From the NCBI RefSeq assembly GCF_002763455.1, contig NZ_NIXK01000001.1:248001-312000 (forward strand): a stretch of DNA of 64,000 nucleotides. Reading direction: 5' to 3'. Source of the DNA: Lentibacillus sediminis (GTDB taxonomy: Bacteria; Bacillota; Bacilli; Bacillales; Amphibacillaceae). The translations under genes were made by a program, and so were the position numbers. The notes beneath the pieces are model-generated. The model had not been told where the DNA came from. It saw only the letters and a program-made list of their open reading frames with translations, and searched no databases. This document shows, piece by piece, positions 44,284-52,379 of this stretch. How positions within the stretch are numbered: position 1 is the first letter of the stretch; every line of letters starts with the position of its first letter.

Positions 44284-45689
44284 TCAGCCGCACCTTTCAT
44301 TTTTTCATCGTTTTTCGCAGTAAACATTGTGACAACAACAAGTACGATGATTGCCGCCGGTACAGAAATGATTACGGAGTTTATGCCCGTCGACTCTACA
44401 TAGAAGAACTCCCAGAACAGTGTCACGATGAGCCCGGTTGCCATTGAAGATAATCCGGCAGGTTTAGTGACTTTAGGATACAGGAACACTGCCAGCAGCG
44501 CTGGTGTGATTCCGGCACCGTATACTGTATAGGCATACATTTGTACAGAAAGTATTGTCGGAAAGTACATCGTGAGCAGGAATGAAATGATTCCGAGTAC
44601 AGGAATCAGTATTCTTGTGTAAACGAGTTTCTGGTGATCGGTAATATCCTTCTTCATGTATTTTCCGAAAAAGTCGTATATCACGCTTGTTGCAGCAGAT
44701 AACAGATAGGAGTTACCCGTCGTTACGATAAATGCAGTAAGCGCAGCAATCAATACGCCGCCGATTGCGACCGGTAGTACACTTGTCAGTGCAATCAATG
44801 CCATCCCTGGGTCGACGTCCGGGAATAAAGACCGTGAGATGAATGCAAGGATGGAGATGATCGGTGTAATGATGATAAGTCCAAGAATCCATCCCGCTGT
44901 ACCGAGTTTAGTCGAACTGTCGTTTTGAGAAGCTGTCATCCTCTGATAGATGTTCTGGTCACCAAGCAATAGGAATAATGTCGGCAGATAATAACCCATC
45001 AATTGGATGAAGCTAAGTGAACCTGTCAGTGACATATGACTGTCCGGCACATTTGAAGTGATTTCACCCCAACCGCCTCCAATTGACAGGGCGATCGGCA
45101 AGGCGATGATGAGTCCGATTACCACTAGAAACGCACTGGCCGCATCCGTAGGCGCAACAGACATCAGGCCACCGACACATGCCAGAAAGATGATGATGGC
45201 TGCTGCGATTATCGTTCCCATTTCAACAGAAACACCTGTAGATATATTCAGGATAAAACCAAGACCCTGATACTGGTATGAAACGATGCCGACGAACGCC
45301 AGAATGATGATCAATGCCGCCAGCAGGCTGGCCCATCTTCCGTATTTCACTTCAAGTATTTCCGCTACAGTATATTTACCATAGTGTTTAATTTTGGACG
45401 AAATAAGAAAAATGGTCCCGATACCGATAAGCGACGGCAGCGTGGACATCAGTGCCGGCCATAGTCCGAATGAGTATGCGAGCGAGTTTTGCCCCCCTGT
45501 AACAGAACCACTGCCGACCCAAGTCGCAAGCAGTGTCCCCATTAGGACAACCGGTCCAAGCGACTTTCCTGCAAGTATGAAGTCCTCACTAGAGCTGATT
45601 TTCTTCGAGTAGACTACTCCGAGTATTAACATAAAAATACCATAACCTATGACAAACCAAATGAGTATCGGCTGATTGGTAAATTCCAT
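44280..45689 (-). CDS. Sodium:solute symporter (SSS family)
   Basis: This 469-residue protein has about 13 membrane segments. SSEDFILAGKSLGPVVLMGT and TWVGSGSVTGGQNSLAYSFG are the N-terminal SSS signatures, and GDQNIYQRMTASQND and TGNSYLLSAATSVIYD are later family motifs. Relatives carry proline, pantothenate or other small solutes with Na+. The start is ATG 45689 with AAAGGGGAG upstream. The stop overlaps the creatinase-like gene, so import and breakdown of one compound is likely. Confidence 0.85.
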   Translation of the reverse strand: MEFTNQPILIWFVIGYGIFMLILGVVYSKKISSSEDFILAGKSLGPVVLMGTLLATWVGSGSVTGGQNSLAYSFGLWPALMSTLPSLIGIGTIFLISSKIKHYGKYTVAEILEVKYGRWASLLAALIIILAFVGIVSYQYQGLGFILNISTGVSVEMGTIIAAAIIIFLACVGGLMSVAPTDAASAFLVVIGLIIALPIALSIGGGWGEITSNVPDSHMSLTGSLSFIQLMGYYLPTLFLLLGDQNIYQRMTASQNDSSTKLGTAGWILGLIIITPIISILAFISRSLFPDVDPGMALIALTSVLPVAIGGVLIAALTAFIVTTGNSYLLSAATSVIYDFFGKYMKKDITDHQKLVYTRILIPVLGIISFLLTMYFPTILSVQMYAYTVYGAGITPALLAVFLYPKVTKPAGLSSMATGLIVTLFWEFFYVESTGINSVIISVPAAIIVLVVVTMFTAKNDEKMKGAAE

Positions 45690-46042
45690 AAAATCTCCCC
45701 TTTGTTTGATACAACCCAATATTTTTTTCCATTCTAACATAACAAGATTTCAATTTTCATTTCTCATTCGTTTTAATTCTGTTTTTCTTCGTAGTCTTAT
45801 ACATATAGAAGAATAAAATTTGTCTTTTTTTCGGGATTTTTAATATTTAGCTTGAAACGGTTTGAATAAGTTCCTCCTTACGCTTTTGCTAATTGACCCT
45901 ATTTATTTTATAAACCTATTGAGCGTCTGAGAGCACTACACCCAAAAACCCTCCTACTTTACCTATTATTCTTAATAATTTATATTTAAACCATGATACA
46001 TATAAGAAAGGCGACATCAGATTCCCATAAAAGGGTGACAAC
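45690..46042. other. Divergent intergenic region between two symporter operons
   Basis: These 353 bases hold the 5' ends of two divergent operons. They are AT-rich (45720-45850 and 45960-46010) without an ORF. TTGACC at 45893 and several TATA-like hexamers are present, but I cannot pair them confidently. I see no copy of the CGACCATT repeat found at 50099. Confidence 0.5.
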
Positions 46043-47581
46043 ATGAACATTACCTATCTGCTCTTCTTCCTCTGCATCATCGTCTGCACGTTAATCATCA
46101 CCTACTGGGCAGCGAGGCAGAGCAAGACGACGAATCAGTTTTATATTGCGGCCGGAAGTCTGACAGGAATGCAGAACGGTATGGCAATTGCCGGGGACTA
46201 TATCAGTGCGGCGTCGTTTCTGGGGATTGTCGGAACGGTGGCACTAAACGGGTTTGATGGATTTTTGTATGCGATTGGATTCTTGGTTTCCTACCTAATT
46301 GTCTTATTTTTTATTGCTGAGCCGGTGCATCGCCTGGGGAGATATTCACTCGGGGATGTGATTTGCGCGCGTTTTCCATCTGATAGAGTAAGAGGAACGA
46401 TGGCTGTGGGCACACTGGTGATTTCCGTGCTTTATATGATTCCCCAGCTCGTTGCGGCGGGGCTCTTGATCCGGTTGCTGCTGGATATTAATTATTCCAC
46501 TTCAGTTTTGATTATTGGAAGTCTGATGACGATTTACGTGGTGTTTGGCGGGATGTTTGCGACGTCTTGGGTGCAAATTGTGAAAACCGTGCTGCTCCTG
46601 TCCGGGACCTTTTTACTGTCACTGATTGTCTTTTCCCGGTTTGACTGGAACGTAGCGGCACTGATTCAAGAGGTGCAGCTCGGCACTCCGCTGGGTGAGC
46701 AGTTTTTTCTGCCTGGAAATTTATTTGATGAACCATTGGAAACCCTGTCACTGCAGCTTGCTTTAATTCTCGGAACGGCGGGGCTGCCGCATATTCTGAT
46801 TCGCTTTTTCACCGTCCGAAACACGAAGGAAGTGCGGAAATCCCTGCTCACTTCCACCGGAATCATTGGACTGTTTTACATCATCACCCTCATTTTGGGA
46901 CTTGGTGCGGTGGCGCTGGTCGGGTATCAGCAGCTGATCACGCTTGATCCGACAGGCAATTTGGCGGCACCTCTCTTGGCCGGTCAGCTGGGCGGTGATT
47001 TTCTGATGGCGTTTATCTCGGCGATTGCTTTTACGACGATTGTGGCTGTAGTTGCCGGATTGGTGATTTCTGCGACGACTGCCTTCTCCCATGATATTTA
47101 TTACCACATCATGAAAAAAGGGCGGACAACGGAAAAAAGGCAGGTTCGCGCAGCGCAGGTATCGGCATTCATTATTGGGCTGGTTTCCACTTTGTTTGCG
47201 CTTGGGTTGAAAAACATCAATGTGACGTTTCTAGTTTCTTTAACTTTTATTGTTGCAGCATCAAGCAATTTGCCGGTCCTGCTTTTCACGATTTATTGGA
47301 AGCGTTTTAACCGGGCTGGGGCTGTTACAGGGATGATTAGTGGACTTGTCGGGGCGTTTGTTCTGGTCCTGTTTGGGCCGCATATTATGCATCCGGTTGA
47401 CGGCTGGATTCCACATGAGCCGTTAATTCCACTCAATAATCCCGGCATTATCGCTATTCCGCTCGGTTTTCTGGGCGCCTATTTAGGCACGGTATTTTCC
47501 GGAAAACCACAAGAGAATGCCGCAGATTTCGCGAAATTCACCGTAAAGGCGCACACCGGTGCAGGGGGTGATCGCCGATGA
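46043..47581 (+). CDS. ActP-like sodium:solute symporter linked to LytS/LytTR
   Basis: This 512-residue SSS protein has about 13 membrane segments and ActP-type motifs (FYIAAGSLTGMQNGMAIAGD, YISAASFLGIVG, GTAGLPHILIRFFTVRN). It is paralogous to the ActP-like protein at 50545-52089, with a likely monocarboxylate substrate such as acetate or pyruvate. AAGGGTGA lies before the ATG. It overlaps the sensor kinase gene (ATGATG), so transporter and kinase are made together. Such pairs often sense transport or extracellular solute. Confidence 0.85.
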   Translation: MNITYLLFFLCIIVCTLIITYWAARQSKTTNQFYIAAGSLTGMQNGMAIAGDYISAASFLGIVGTVALNGFDGFLYAIGFLVSYLIVLFFIAEPVHRLGRYSLGDVICARFPSDRVRGTMAVGTLVISVLYMIPQLVAAGLLIRLLLDINYSTSVLIIGSLMTIYVVFGGMFATSWVQIVKTVLLLSGTFLLSLIVFSRFDWNVAALIQEVQLGTPLGEQFFLPGNLFDEPLETLSLQLALILGTAGLPHILIRFFTVRNTKEVRKSLLTSTGIIGLFYIITLILGLGAVALVGYQQLITLDPTGNLAAPLLAGQLGGDFLMAFISAIAFTTIVAVVAGLVISATTAFSHDIYYHIMKKGRTTEKRQVRAAQVSAFIIGLVSTLFALGLKNINVTFLVSLTFIVAASSNLPVLLFTIYWKRFNRAGAVTGMISGLVGAFVLVLFGPHIMHPVDGWIPHEPLIPLNNPGIIAIPLGFLGAYLGTVFSGKPQENAADFAKFTVKAHTGAGGDRR

Positions 47582-49332
47582 TGGAACTGACGATTACGCT
47601 GTTTGAAAGGCTGGGCCTGTTATTGGTGATTGCTTTCGTACTGACGAGAATTCCAGGGTTCCGTTCGCTGATTTATCGGGAGTTCAGTGGGAAGATGGCG
47701 CTGATTCATGCCGGGGTGTTTGGCTTGTTTGGGGTTGCCGGCACGATTACGGGGGTTGTGATAACGGAAGATTTCACAGTGTTGAGGGACTTCATCTGGA
47801 CAGTGGAGGATGATCAGATGGTAGTCAGCTCCAGTCTTGTTGCGATTGTGATTGCCGGGCTTTTGGGCGGGCCGCTGGTTGGTGTCGGAGCTGGGATCAT
47901 TGCCGGCGCGCATCTGTTTCTGCTCGGCGGAGTCGGCTTTTTGGCCAACAGTCTGGTCAACCCGCTGACTGGGCTCTTGGCAGGGTATACCGCCCGGTTC
48001 TTTTCCCGGGAAAGGGTAATCTCACCGATGAAGGCCCTGTTCATAGGTGTTTTCCCGCCAATTTTGCTGATTCATTTCCTGCTGATTTTCGATACTGGGG
48101 CAAGGGATATGATTGCGGTCGTCAACACGATTGGCTTGCCTGTGGTGCTGTCCAACAGTATTGCAATTGCAATTTTTACCGCGATGATCGGGATTGTTCT
48201 CAGGGAACAGGAAAATGAGGCGGCCCAGGCGGCGAGACAGGCGTTGGCACTGGCAGAGGAAGCCATTCCTTTTTTAAAAAACGACTCGATTGCTGAGCGG
48301 GCCAATGGTATTGCCGATCTCTTGCATGAGCGGCTGCAATTGGCGGCGGTTAGTGTCACAACGGAAAAGGAAATCATGGCACATCGCGGGCTGGGGAGCG
48401 ACCATCATCTGGTGGGCAATCAAATTACCACCGCACTGTCCAAGCGGGCGATTGCTGCGGGGGAGATGCTTATCGCTCATTCCCAGGAGGAGATCGAGTG
48501 TCAGCAGGAAAAATGCCCATTGGAGGCAGCGATCATCATTCCGATTATGGAAGGAAATGAAGCGACAGGATTGATTAAGCTGTATTTTAAGAAAGCCCAG
48601 CAAATTCGTCCGGTGGAGGAGATGCTGGCAAGGGGTCTTGGGCAATTAATTTCCAATCAGCTGAAGACGTTTAAAGGGGAGCGGCTGGAACTGTACAGCC
48701 GTGATGCTGAGCTTCGCAATCTGCAGGCGCAAATCAATCCGCACTTTCTGTTTAATACGCTTCATCTGATTGCCGCACTAATTCGTAAAGATCCCGCCGG
48801 GGCCCGTCATATCACGGTAAAGCTGGCTCACTTTATGCGGTTTAATATAAAATTAGTCTCTGCACAGCTGATTTCCCTGGAAAAAGAATGTGAGCATGTG
48901 CAGGCCTATATCGATATCATTCAGCGGCGTTTTTCCAGCCGTTTGGAGATCCGATTTTCGCAGCCGGAGGGGCTGAAAGAGCTTTCCATTCCGCCATCGA
49001 CCATTCAGCCTCTTGTCGAAAACAGTGTGCAGCACGGGCTGGCTGCGGTTACGGAAGGCGGGAAAATTGATGTAAGTATGGAGAAAGTTGGTGACCACGT
49101 CCTGGTTAGCGTACGGGATAATGGCATTGGTTTCCCGGAGGATGTTATCCGGCAGGCCGGGGAGGCAGTCAGGACGGAAAAGAAAAACAGCGGAACAGGT
49201 TTATACAATGTCAACCAGCGTCTGATCAGCCTGCTGGGGGAAGAAGCGCGACTTGTGGCAAGAAATCTGCCAGGGGGCGGTAGTGTAGTGAGTTTTCAAA
49301 TTCCAGTTAAAAGGGAGAAGGTTGCGCAATGA
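47578..49332 (+). CDS. LytS-type sensor histidine kinase
   Basis: This 584-residue membrane kinase has a 5TMR-LYT sensor domain with about six hydrophobic segments (1-200; VGVGAGIIAGAHLFLLGGVG, NSLVNPLTGLLAGY) and a GAF-like domain (about 220-355). A His_kinase segment follows with INPHFLFNTLHLI (phospho-His in NPHF), then HATPase_c (PLVENSVQHGL, VRDNGIGFPED, SGTGLYNVNQRL). LytS-type kinases include BtsS and YpdA of E. coli, which respond to pyruvate. Its gene overlaps the upstream symporter and the downstream regulator (ATGA). Confidence 0.92.
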   Translation: MMELTITLFERLGLLLVIAFVLTRIPGFRSLIYREFSGKMALIHAGVFGLFGVAGTITGVVITEDFTVLRDFIWTVEDDQMVVSSSLVAIVIAGLLGGPLVGVGAGIIAGAHLFLLGGVGFLANSLVNPLTGLLAGYTARFFSRERVISPMKALFIGVFPPILLIHFLLIFDTGARDMIAVVNTIGLPVVLSNSIAIAIFTAMIGIVLREQENEAAQAARQALALAEEAIPFLKNDSIAERANGIADLLHERLQLAAVSVTTEKEIMAHRGLGSDHHLVGNQITTALSKRAIAAGEMLIAHSQEEIECQQEKCPLEAAIIIPIMEGNEATGLIKLYFKKAQQIRPVEEMLARGLGQLISNQLKTFKGERLELYSRDAELRNLQAQINPHFLFNTLHLIAALIRKDPAGARHITVKLAHFMRFNIKLVSAQLISLEKECEHVQAYIDIIQRRFSSRLEIRFSQPEGLKELSIPPSTIQPLVENSVQHGLAAVTEGGKIDVSMEKVGDHVLVSVRDNGIGFPEDVIRQAGEAVRTEKKNSGTGLYNVNQRLISLLGEEARLVARNLPGGGSVVSFQIPVKREKVAQ

Positions 49333-50087
49333 ACATACATGTGATGATCTGTGAGGATGAAGAGCTGGCACGGGAGGAACTGATGTATTTACTGGAAAAT
49401 GAGCCGGATGTGATTGCCTGCCCTGTTGCCGCAACAGGAGAGCAGCTAATCGACTTATACGTAGAGCATGAACCCGATGTGATCTTTCTGGACGTTCATA
49501 TGCCGGGCATGCATGGGGTGGAGGCAGCGAAAAAGATTACCGAACTTGCTTACCTGGACCCGCCGCTGTTCATCTTCACCACCGCTTACGAGGATTATGC
49601 CGTGACAGCATTTGAAATCGAAGCGGTCGACTATATGCTAAAGCCGTATGATGCGGAGCGTTTTCAGACAGCGATGCAGCGGGCGCGCAATAAACTGGAC
49701 CAGTTGGAAGCGAAAAAAGAAGCGGCTGCCTCCGAGCATCAGTGGGCACCGGCGCCGGGTAAACTGCTGATTGATGATGAGGAGCGGATGATCGTGGTGG
49801 CACCGGAATCGATCTATTATGCTGTCCCTTTTAAACGGATGCTGGAAATACATACAGAGGATCAGGTGATCGTCAGCAAAATGACCCTGCAGGAATTAGA
49901 AGATAAACTTAAGGGACATTCCTTTTTCCGGACACACCGGAGCTATCTGGTGAATCTGAATCATGTGCAGGAAATTACGCCATGGTTTAATGGCACAAGC
50001 AATGTGACCTTAAAGGATAAAAACCAGACGACGATACCAGTAAGCCGTGCCGCGAGGAAGCAATTATTTACTATTTTCAGCAACTGA
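49329..50087 (+). CDS. LytTR-family response regulator
   Basis: This 252-residue protein has a receiver domain (1-120) with acidic pocket CEDEE, phospho-acceptor Asp in VIFLDVHMPGM and conserved Lys in YMLKPYD. The C-terminal LytTR DNA-binding domain (about 145-250) includes SIYYAVPFKRMLEIHT, FFRTHRSYLVNLNHVQEI and IPVSRAARKQL. It pairs with the upstream LytS-type kinase. LytTR domains bind two direct repeats spaced two helical turns apart; such a pair (CGACCATTSA, 21 bp) begins 12 bases after this gene, upstream of DUF485-actP. Confidence 0.93.
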   Translation: MNIHVMICEDEELAREELMYLLENEPDVIACPVAATGEQLIDLYVEHEPDVIFLDVHMPGMHGVEAAKKITELAYLDPPLFIFTTAYEDYAVTAFEIEAVDYMLKPYDAERFQTAMQRARNKLDQLEAKKEAAASEHQWAPAPGKLLIDDEERMIVVAPESIYYAVPFKRMLEIHTEDQVIVSKMTLQELEDKLKGHSFFRTHRSYLVNLNHVQEITPWFNGTSNVTLKDKNQTTIPVSRAARKQLFTIFSN

Positions 50088-50098
50088 TGAACGGATGG

Positions 50099-50129
50099 CG
50101 ACCATTCATGCATGCATATCGACCATTGA
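50099..50129 (+). promoter_or_regulatory. Candidate LytTR response-regulator binding site
   Basis: CGACCATTCA (50099-50108) and CGACCATTGA (50120-50129) are direct repeats with an 11-bp spacer, 21 bp start to start. That is the geometry known for YpdB (10-bp repeats, N11) and similar to BtsR sites in E. coli. It lies about 35-65 bp upstream of a TATACT -10 (50163-50168) whose -35 is poor, fitting activation by the adjacent regulator. Confidence 0.65.
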
Positions 50130-50171
50130 GCGGATTTTCCCCACAAATGGGTTCTTCTTCTTTATACTCTC

Positions 50172-50185
50172 AGTAAGCGCTTACA
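50172..50185 (+). promoter_or_regulatory. cre site (CcpA box) before DUF485-actP
   Basis: AGTAAGCGCTTACA matches the cre consensus at 13 of 14 positions. It sits just before the AAAGGAGG ribosome site and around the expected transcription start, so CcpA would repress. Confidence 0.7.
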
Positions 50186-50200
50186 AAAAGGAGGAAACAT

Positions 50201-50548
50201 ATGGCTTTAGAAAAAGAAAAAAGGCAGCAGACGGAAAAAGAGATCGATTACGAAAAAGTGGTTCAAAGCTCTTCATTCAAACAATTTATGCAGGACAAAA
50301 AGAAATTTATCATTCCATGGACGATTTTTTTCCTGGTCTTTTATTTTCTGCTGCCGATTTTGACATCTTACACGACGTTCCTGAACACACCGGCAATTGG
50401 GGATATTTCCTGGGTCTGGCTGTTTGCCTTTGCGCAGTTTGTGATGACATGGGTGCTGTGCATCGTTTATGTGAAGAAGGCGAATTCCTTTGATAAGCAG
50501 GCAGATGAGATCCTCGAAAAAATGCAGGAAGGAGGCGATGACAAATGA
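50201..50548 (+). CDS. DUF485 membrane protein (YjcH-like)
   Basis: This 115-residue protein has a soluble N-terminus (about 1-35), KKFIIPWTIFFLVFYFLLPI as first membrane segment and WVWLFAFAQFVMTWVLCIVY as second, and a charged C-terminal helix. DUF485 proteins (YjcH of E. coli) are regularly encoded just before the acetate symporter ActP and may assist it. AAAGGAGG precedes the ATG, and the stop overlaps the next gene by four bases (ATGA). Confidence 0.9.
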   Translation: MALEKEKRQQTEKEIDYEKVVQSSSFKQFMQDKKKFIIPWTIFFLVFYFLLPILTSYTTFLNTPAIGDISWVWLFAFAQFVMTWVLCIVYVKKANSFDKQADEILEKMQEGGDDK

Positions 50549-52089
50549 GTGCGACAGTCATTATTCTGTTTCTGGCGATTGTCCTCCTGACGCTGGTGAT
50601 TACCTATTTTGCAGCAAAGCAGACGCAAACCGCCGGTGATTTCTATACGGCTGGCGGGGGGCTGTCCGGGCTGCAAAACGGGCTCGCCATTTCGGGGGAT
50701 TACTTGTCGGCCGCTTCTTTCTTGGGTATTGCCGGGGCGATTGCCCTTTATGGCTTTGATGGATTCTTCTACAGCATTGGCTTTTTGATAGCCTATTTGG
50801 TTGTTATGTTTCTGGTTGCCGAACCGCTGAGAAATCTGGGAAAATACACGCTTGCAGATATGATCAATTCCCGTTTTGATGCGCGGAAAGTAAGGGGAAC
50901 CGCAGCGCTGAACACCGTGACGATCAGCATTTTCTATATGATCGCACAACTTGTTGGGGCAGGTGCGCTGATTCAGCTTTTATTCGGAATCGATTACTGG
51001 CTGGCCGTTCTGATTGTCGGTGTCATGATGACGATTTACGTACTGTTTGGGGGAATGACGGCGACAAGCTGGGTGCAGATTGTGAAAGCCGTGCTTCTCA
51101 TGGCAGGTATGCTGGTCATGTCGTTTCTCGTGTTGCTGCGATTTAACTTTAACATTGGGCAAATGTTCACGGATATGAAGACAGCTACCAGTCATGGAGC
51201 GGCCTATTTGGAGCCGGGGCTGCAGTATACCGAGCCGCTGGGGACGATCTCCCTCATGCTCGCGCTTGTTCTTGGTACTGCCGGATTACCGCATATTCTC
51301 ATGCGCTTTTTCACCGTAAGGGATGCCAAAACGGCACGAAGCTCGGTGATCACGGCAACATGGGTGATTGGTATCTTTTATGTTTTAACCTTGTTTCTCG
51401 GGTTTGGCGCGGCTGCCTTTGTCGGGGAGAGTGCGATTCTCCAGGCAAACCCGGCAGGAAATATGGCAGCGCCACTGCTGGCACAGGCCTTGGGCGGAGA
51501 TTTCCTGTTCGCGTTTATCTCAGCGGTCGCGTTTGCCACGATCCTGGCCGTTGTCGCAGGCCTTGTGCTCTCAGGAGCTTCTGCATTTGCCCATGATTTA
51601 TATGGCCAAATCATCAAGAAGGGGAAAGCCTCGGAAAAAGAGCAGGTAGTGGCCGCGCGTGTAGCTTCTCTGGCCGTATCGGTGCTGGCCATTGTGCTCG
51701 CATTGTTCGCGCAATACCTGAATGTGGCATTCCTAGTCTCGCTCGCTTTCTGTATTGCGGCAAGTGCCAATTTGCCGGTAATCCTGTACACCGTTTACTG
51801 GAAACGATTCAACACGTCAGGGGCAGTTACTGCGATGCTGAGCGGACTGATTTCCGCATTGGTGCTGGTGGCGATTAGCCCGAGTGTGTTTTCACCTGTA
51901 GAGGGAGCAGCTCTGTTTACCGGAGAACCGATCTTCCCGCTGGATAATCCGGCACTCGTTTCTGTGCCATTAGGCTTTTTAGGCGGTTATCTTGGGACGA
52001 TTTTTTCTAAGGAGAATGATCTGAAACGCTATGCAGAGGTGAAAGTCAAAGCGAATACTGGGTATAAGTCGAGTGGTGCAAGTCATTAA
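50545..52089 (+). CDS. actP: Cation/acetate symporter ActP-like
   Basis: This 514-residue SSS transporter has about 13 membrane segments. FYTAGGGLSGLQNGLAISGD, YLSAASFLGIAGAIALYGFD, GGMTATSWVQIVKAVLL, GTAGLPHILMRFFTVRDAKT and ASANLPVILYTVYWKRFNT are typical of ActP (YjcG). It takes up acetate or similar monocarboxylates with Na+ or H+. It overlaps the DUF485 gene. Expression is inferred to be induced by the LytTR regulator and limited by CcpA. Array B begins about 70 bases after its stop. Confidence 0.9.
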   Translation: MSATVIILFLAIVLLTLVITYFAAKQTQTAGDFYTAGGGLSGLQNGLAISGDYLSAASFLGIAGAIALYGFDGFFYSIGFLIAYLVVMFLVAEPLRNLGKYTLADMINSRFDARKVRGTAALNTVTISIFYMIAQLVGAGALIQLLFGIDYWLAVLIVGVMMTIYVLFGGMTATSWVQIVKAVLLMAGMLVMSFLVLLRFNFNIGQMFTDMKTATSHGAAYLEPGLQYTEPLGTISLMLALVLGTAGLPHILMRFFTVRDAKTARSSVITATWVIGIFYVLTLFLGFGAAAFVGESAILQANPAGNMAAPLLAQALGGDFLFAFISAVAFATILAVVAGLVLSGASAFAHDLYGQIIKKGKASEKEQVVAARVASLAVSVLAIVLALFAQYLNVAFLVSLAFCIAASANLPVILYTVYWKRFNTSGAVTAMLSGLISALVLVAISPSVFSPVEGAALFTGEPIFPLDNPALVSVPLGFLGGYLGTIFSKENDLKRYAEVKVKANTGYKSSGASH

Positions 52090-52098
52090 GGAGGTGGT

Positions 52099-52130
52099 GC
52101 CTCGTCCCGGGTGGGGCGGGGCTTTTGTTT
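52099..52130 (+). terminator. Terminator after actP
   Basis: GCCTCGTCCC and GGGGCGGGGC form a GC-rich hairpin followed by TTTTGTTT. Array B follows within 30 bases. Confidence 0.75.
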
Positions 52131-52157
52131 ATTGTTGATGGGGTGGGTGTCCGCGGG

Positions 52158-52379
52158 GATCGAGAGAGCAGATGTCGGAATCGAGCGAGTGCACGTCGGA
52201 ATCGGGCGACCTGCATGGTAAATCGGGCGAGTAACAGTCCAAATCGGGCGAATGGACCCGGAAGTCGGGCGAACATGCCTTCGAAACGGGCGAGTGGACG
52301 GTTAGATCGAGCGAACTTCCGCTGTAATCGAGCGATTCGCACGGCAAATCGCGCGGGCCGGACGCCAAATCGCGCGACC
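52158..52379 (+). repeat. 21-bp periodic array B (11 units, exact register)
   Basis: The core TCGRGCGA or a close variant begins at 52160, 52181, 52202, 52223, 52244, 52265, 52286, 52307, 52328, 52349 and 52370: eleven units, ten spacings, all exactly 21 bp. Cores include TCGGGCGA, TCGAGCGA and the perfect palindrome TCGCGCGA. The AA before most cores is also conserved, while about 11 bp per unit is free to vary. The array fills the gap between convergent actP and MFS genes, up to the MFS stop codon. A 204-codon plus-strand frame and two minus-strand frames here follow from the 7-codon period and are not genes. Confidence 0.92.
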
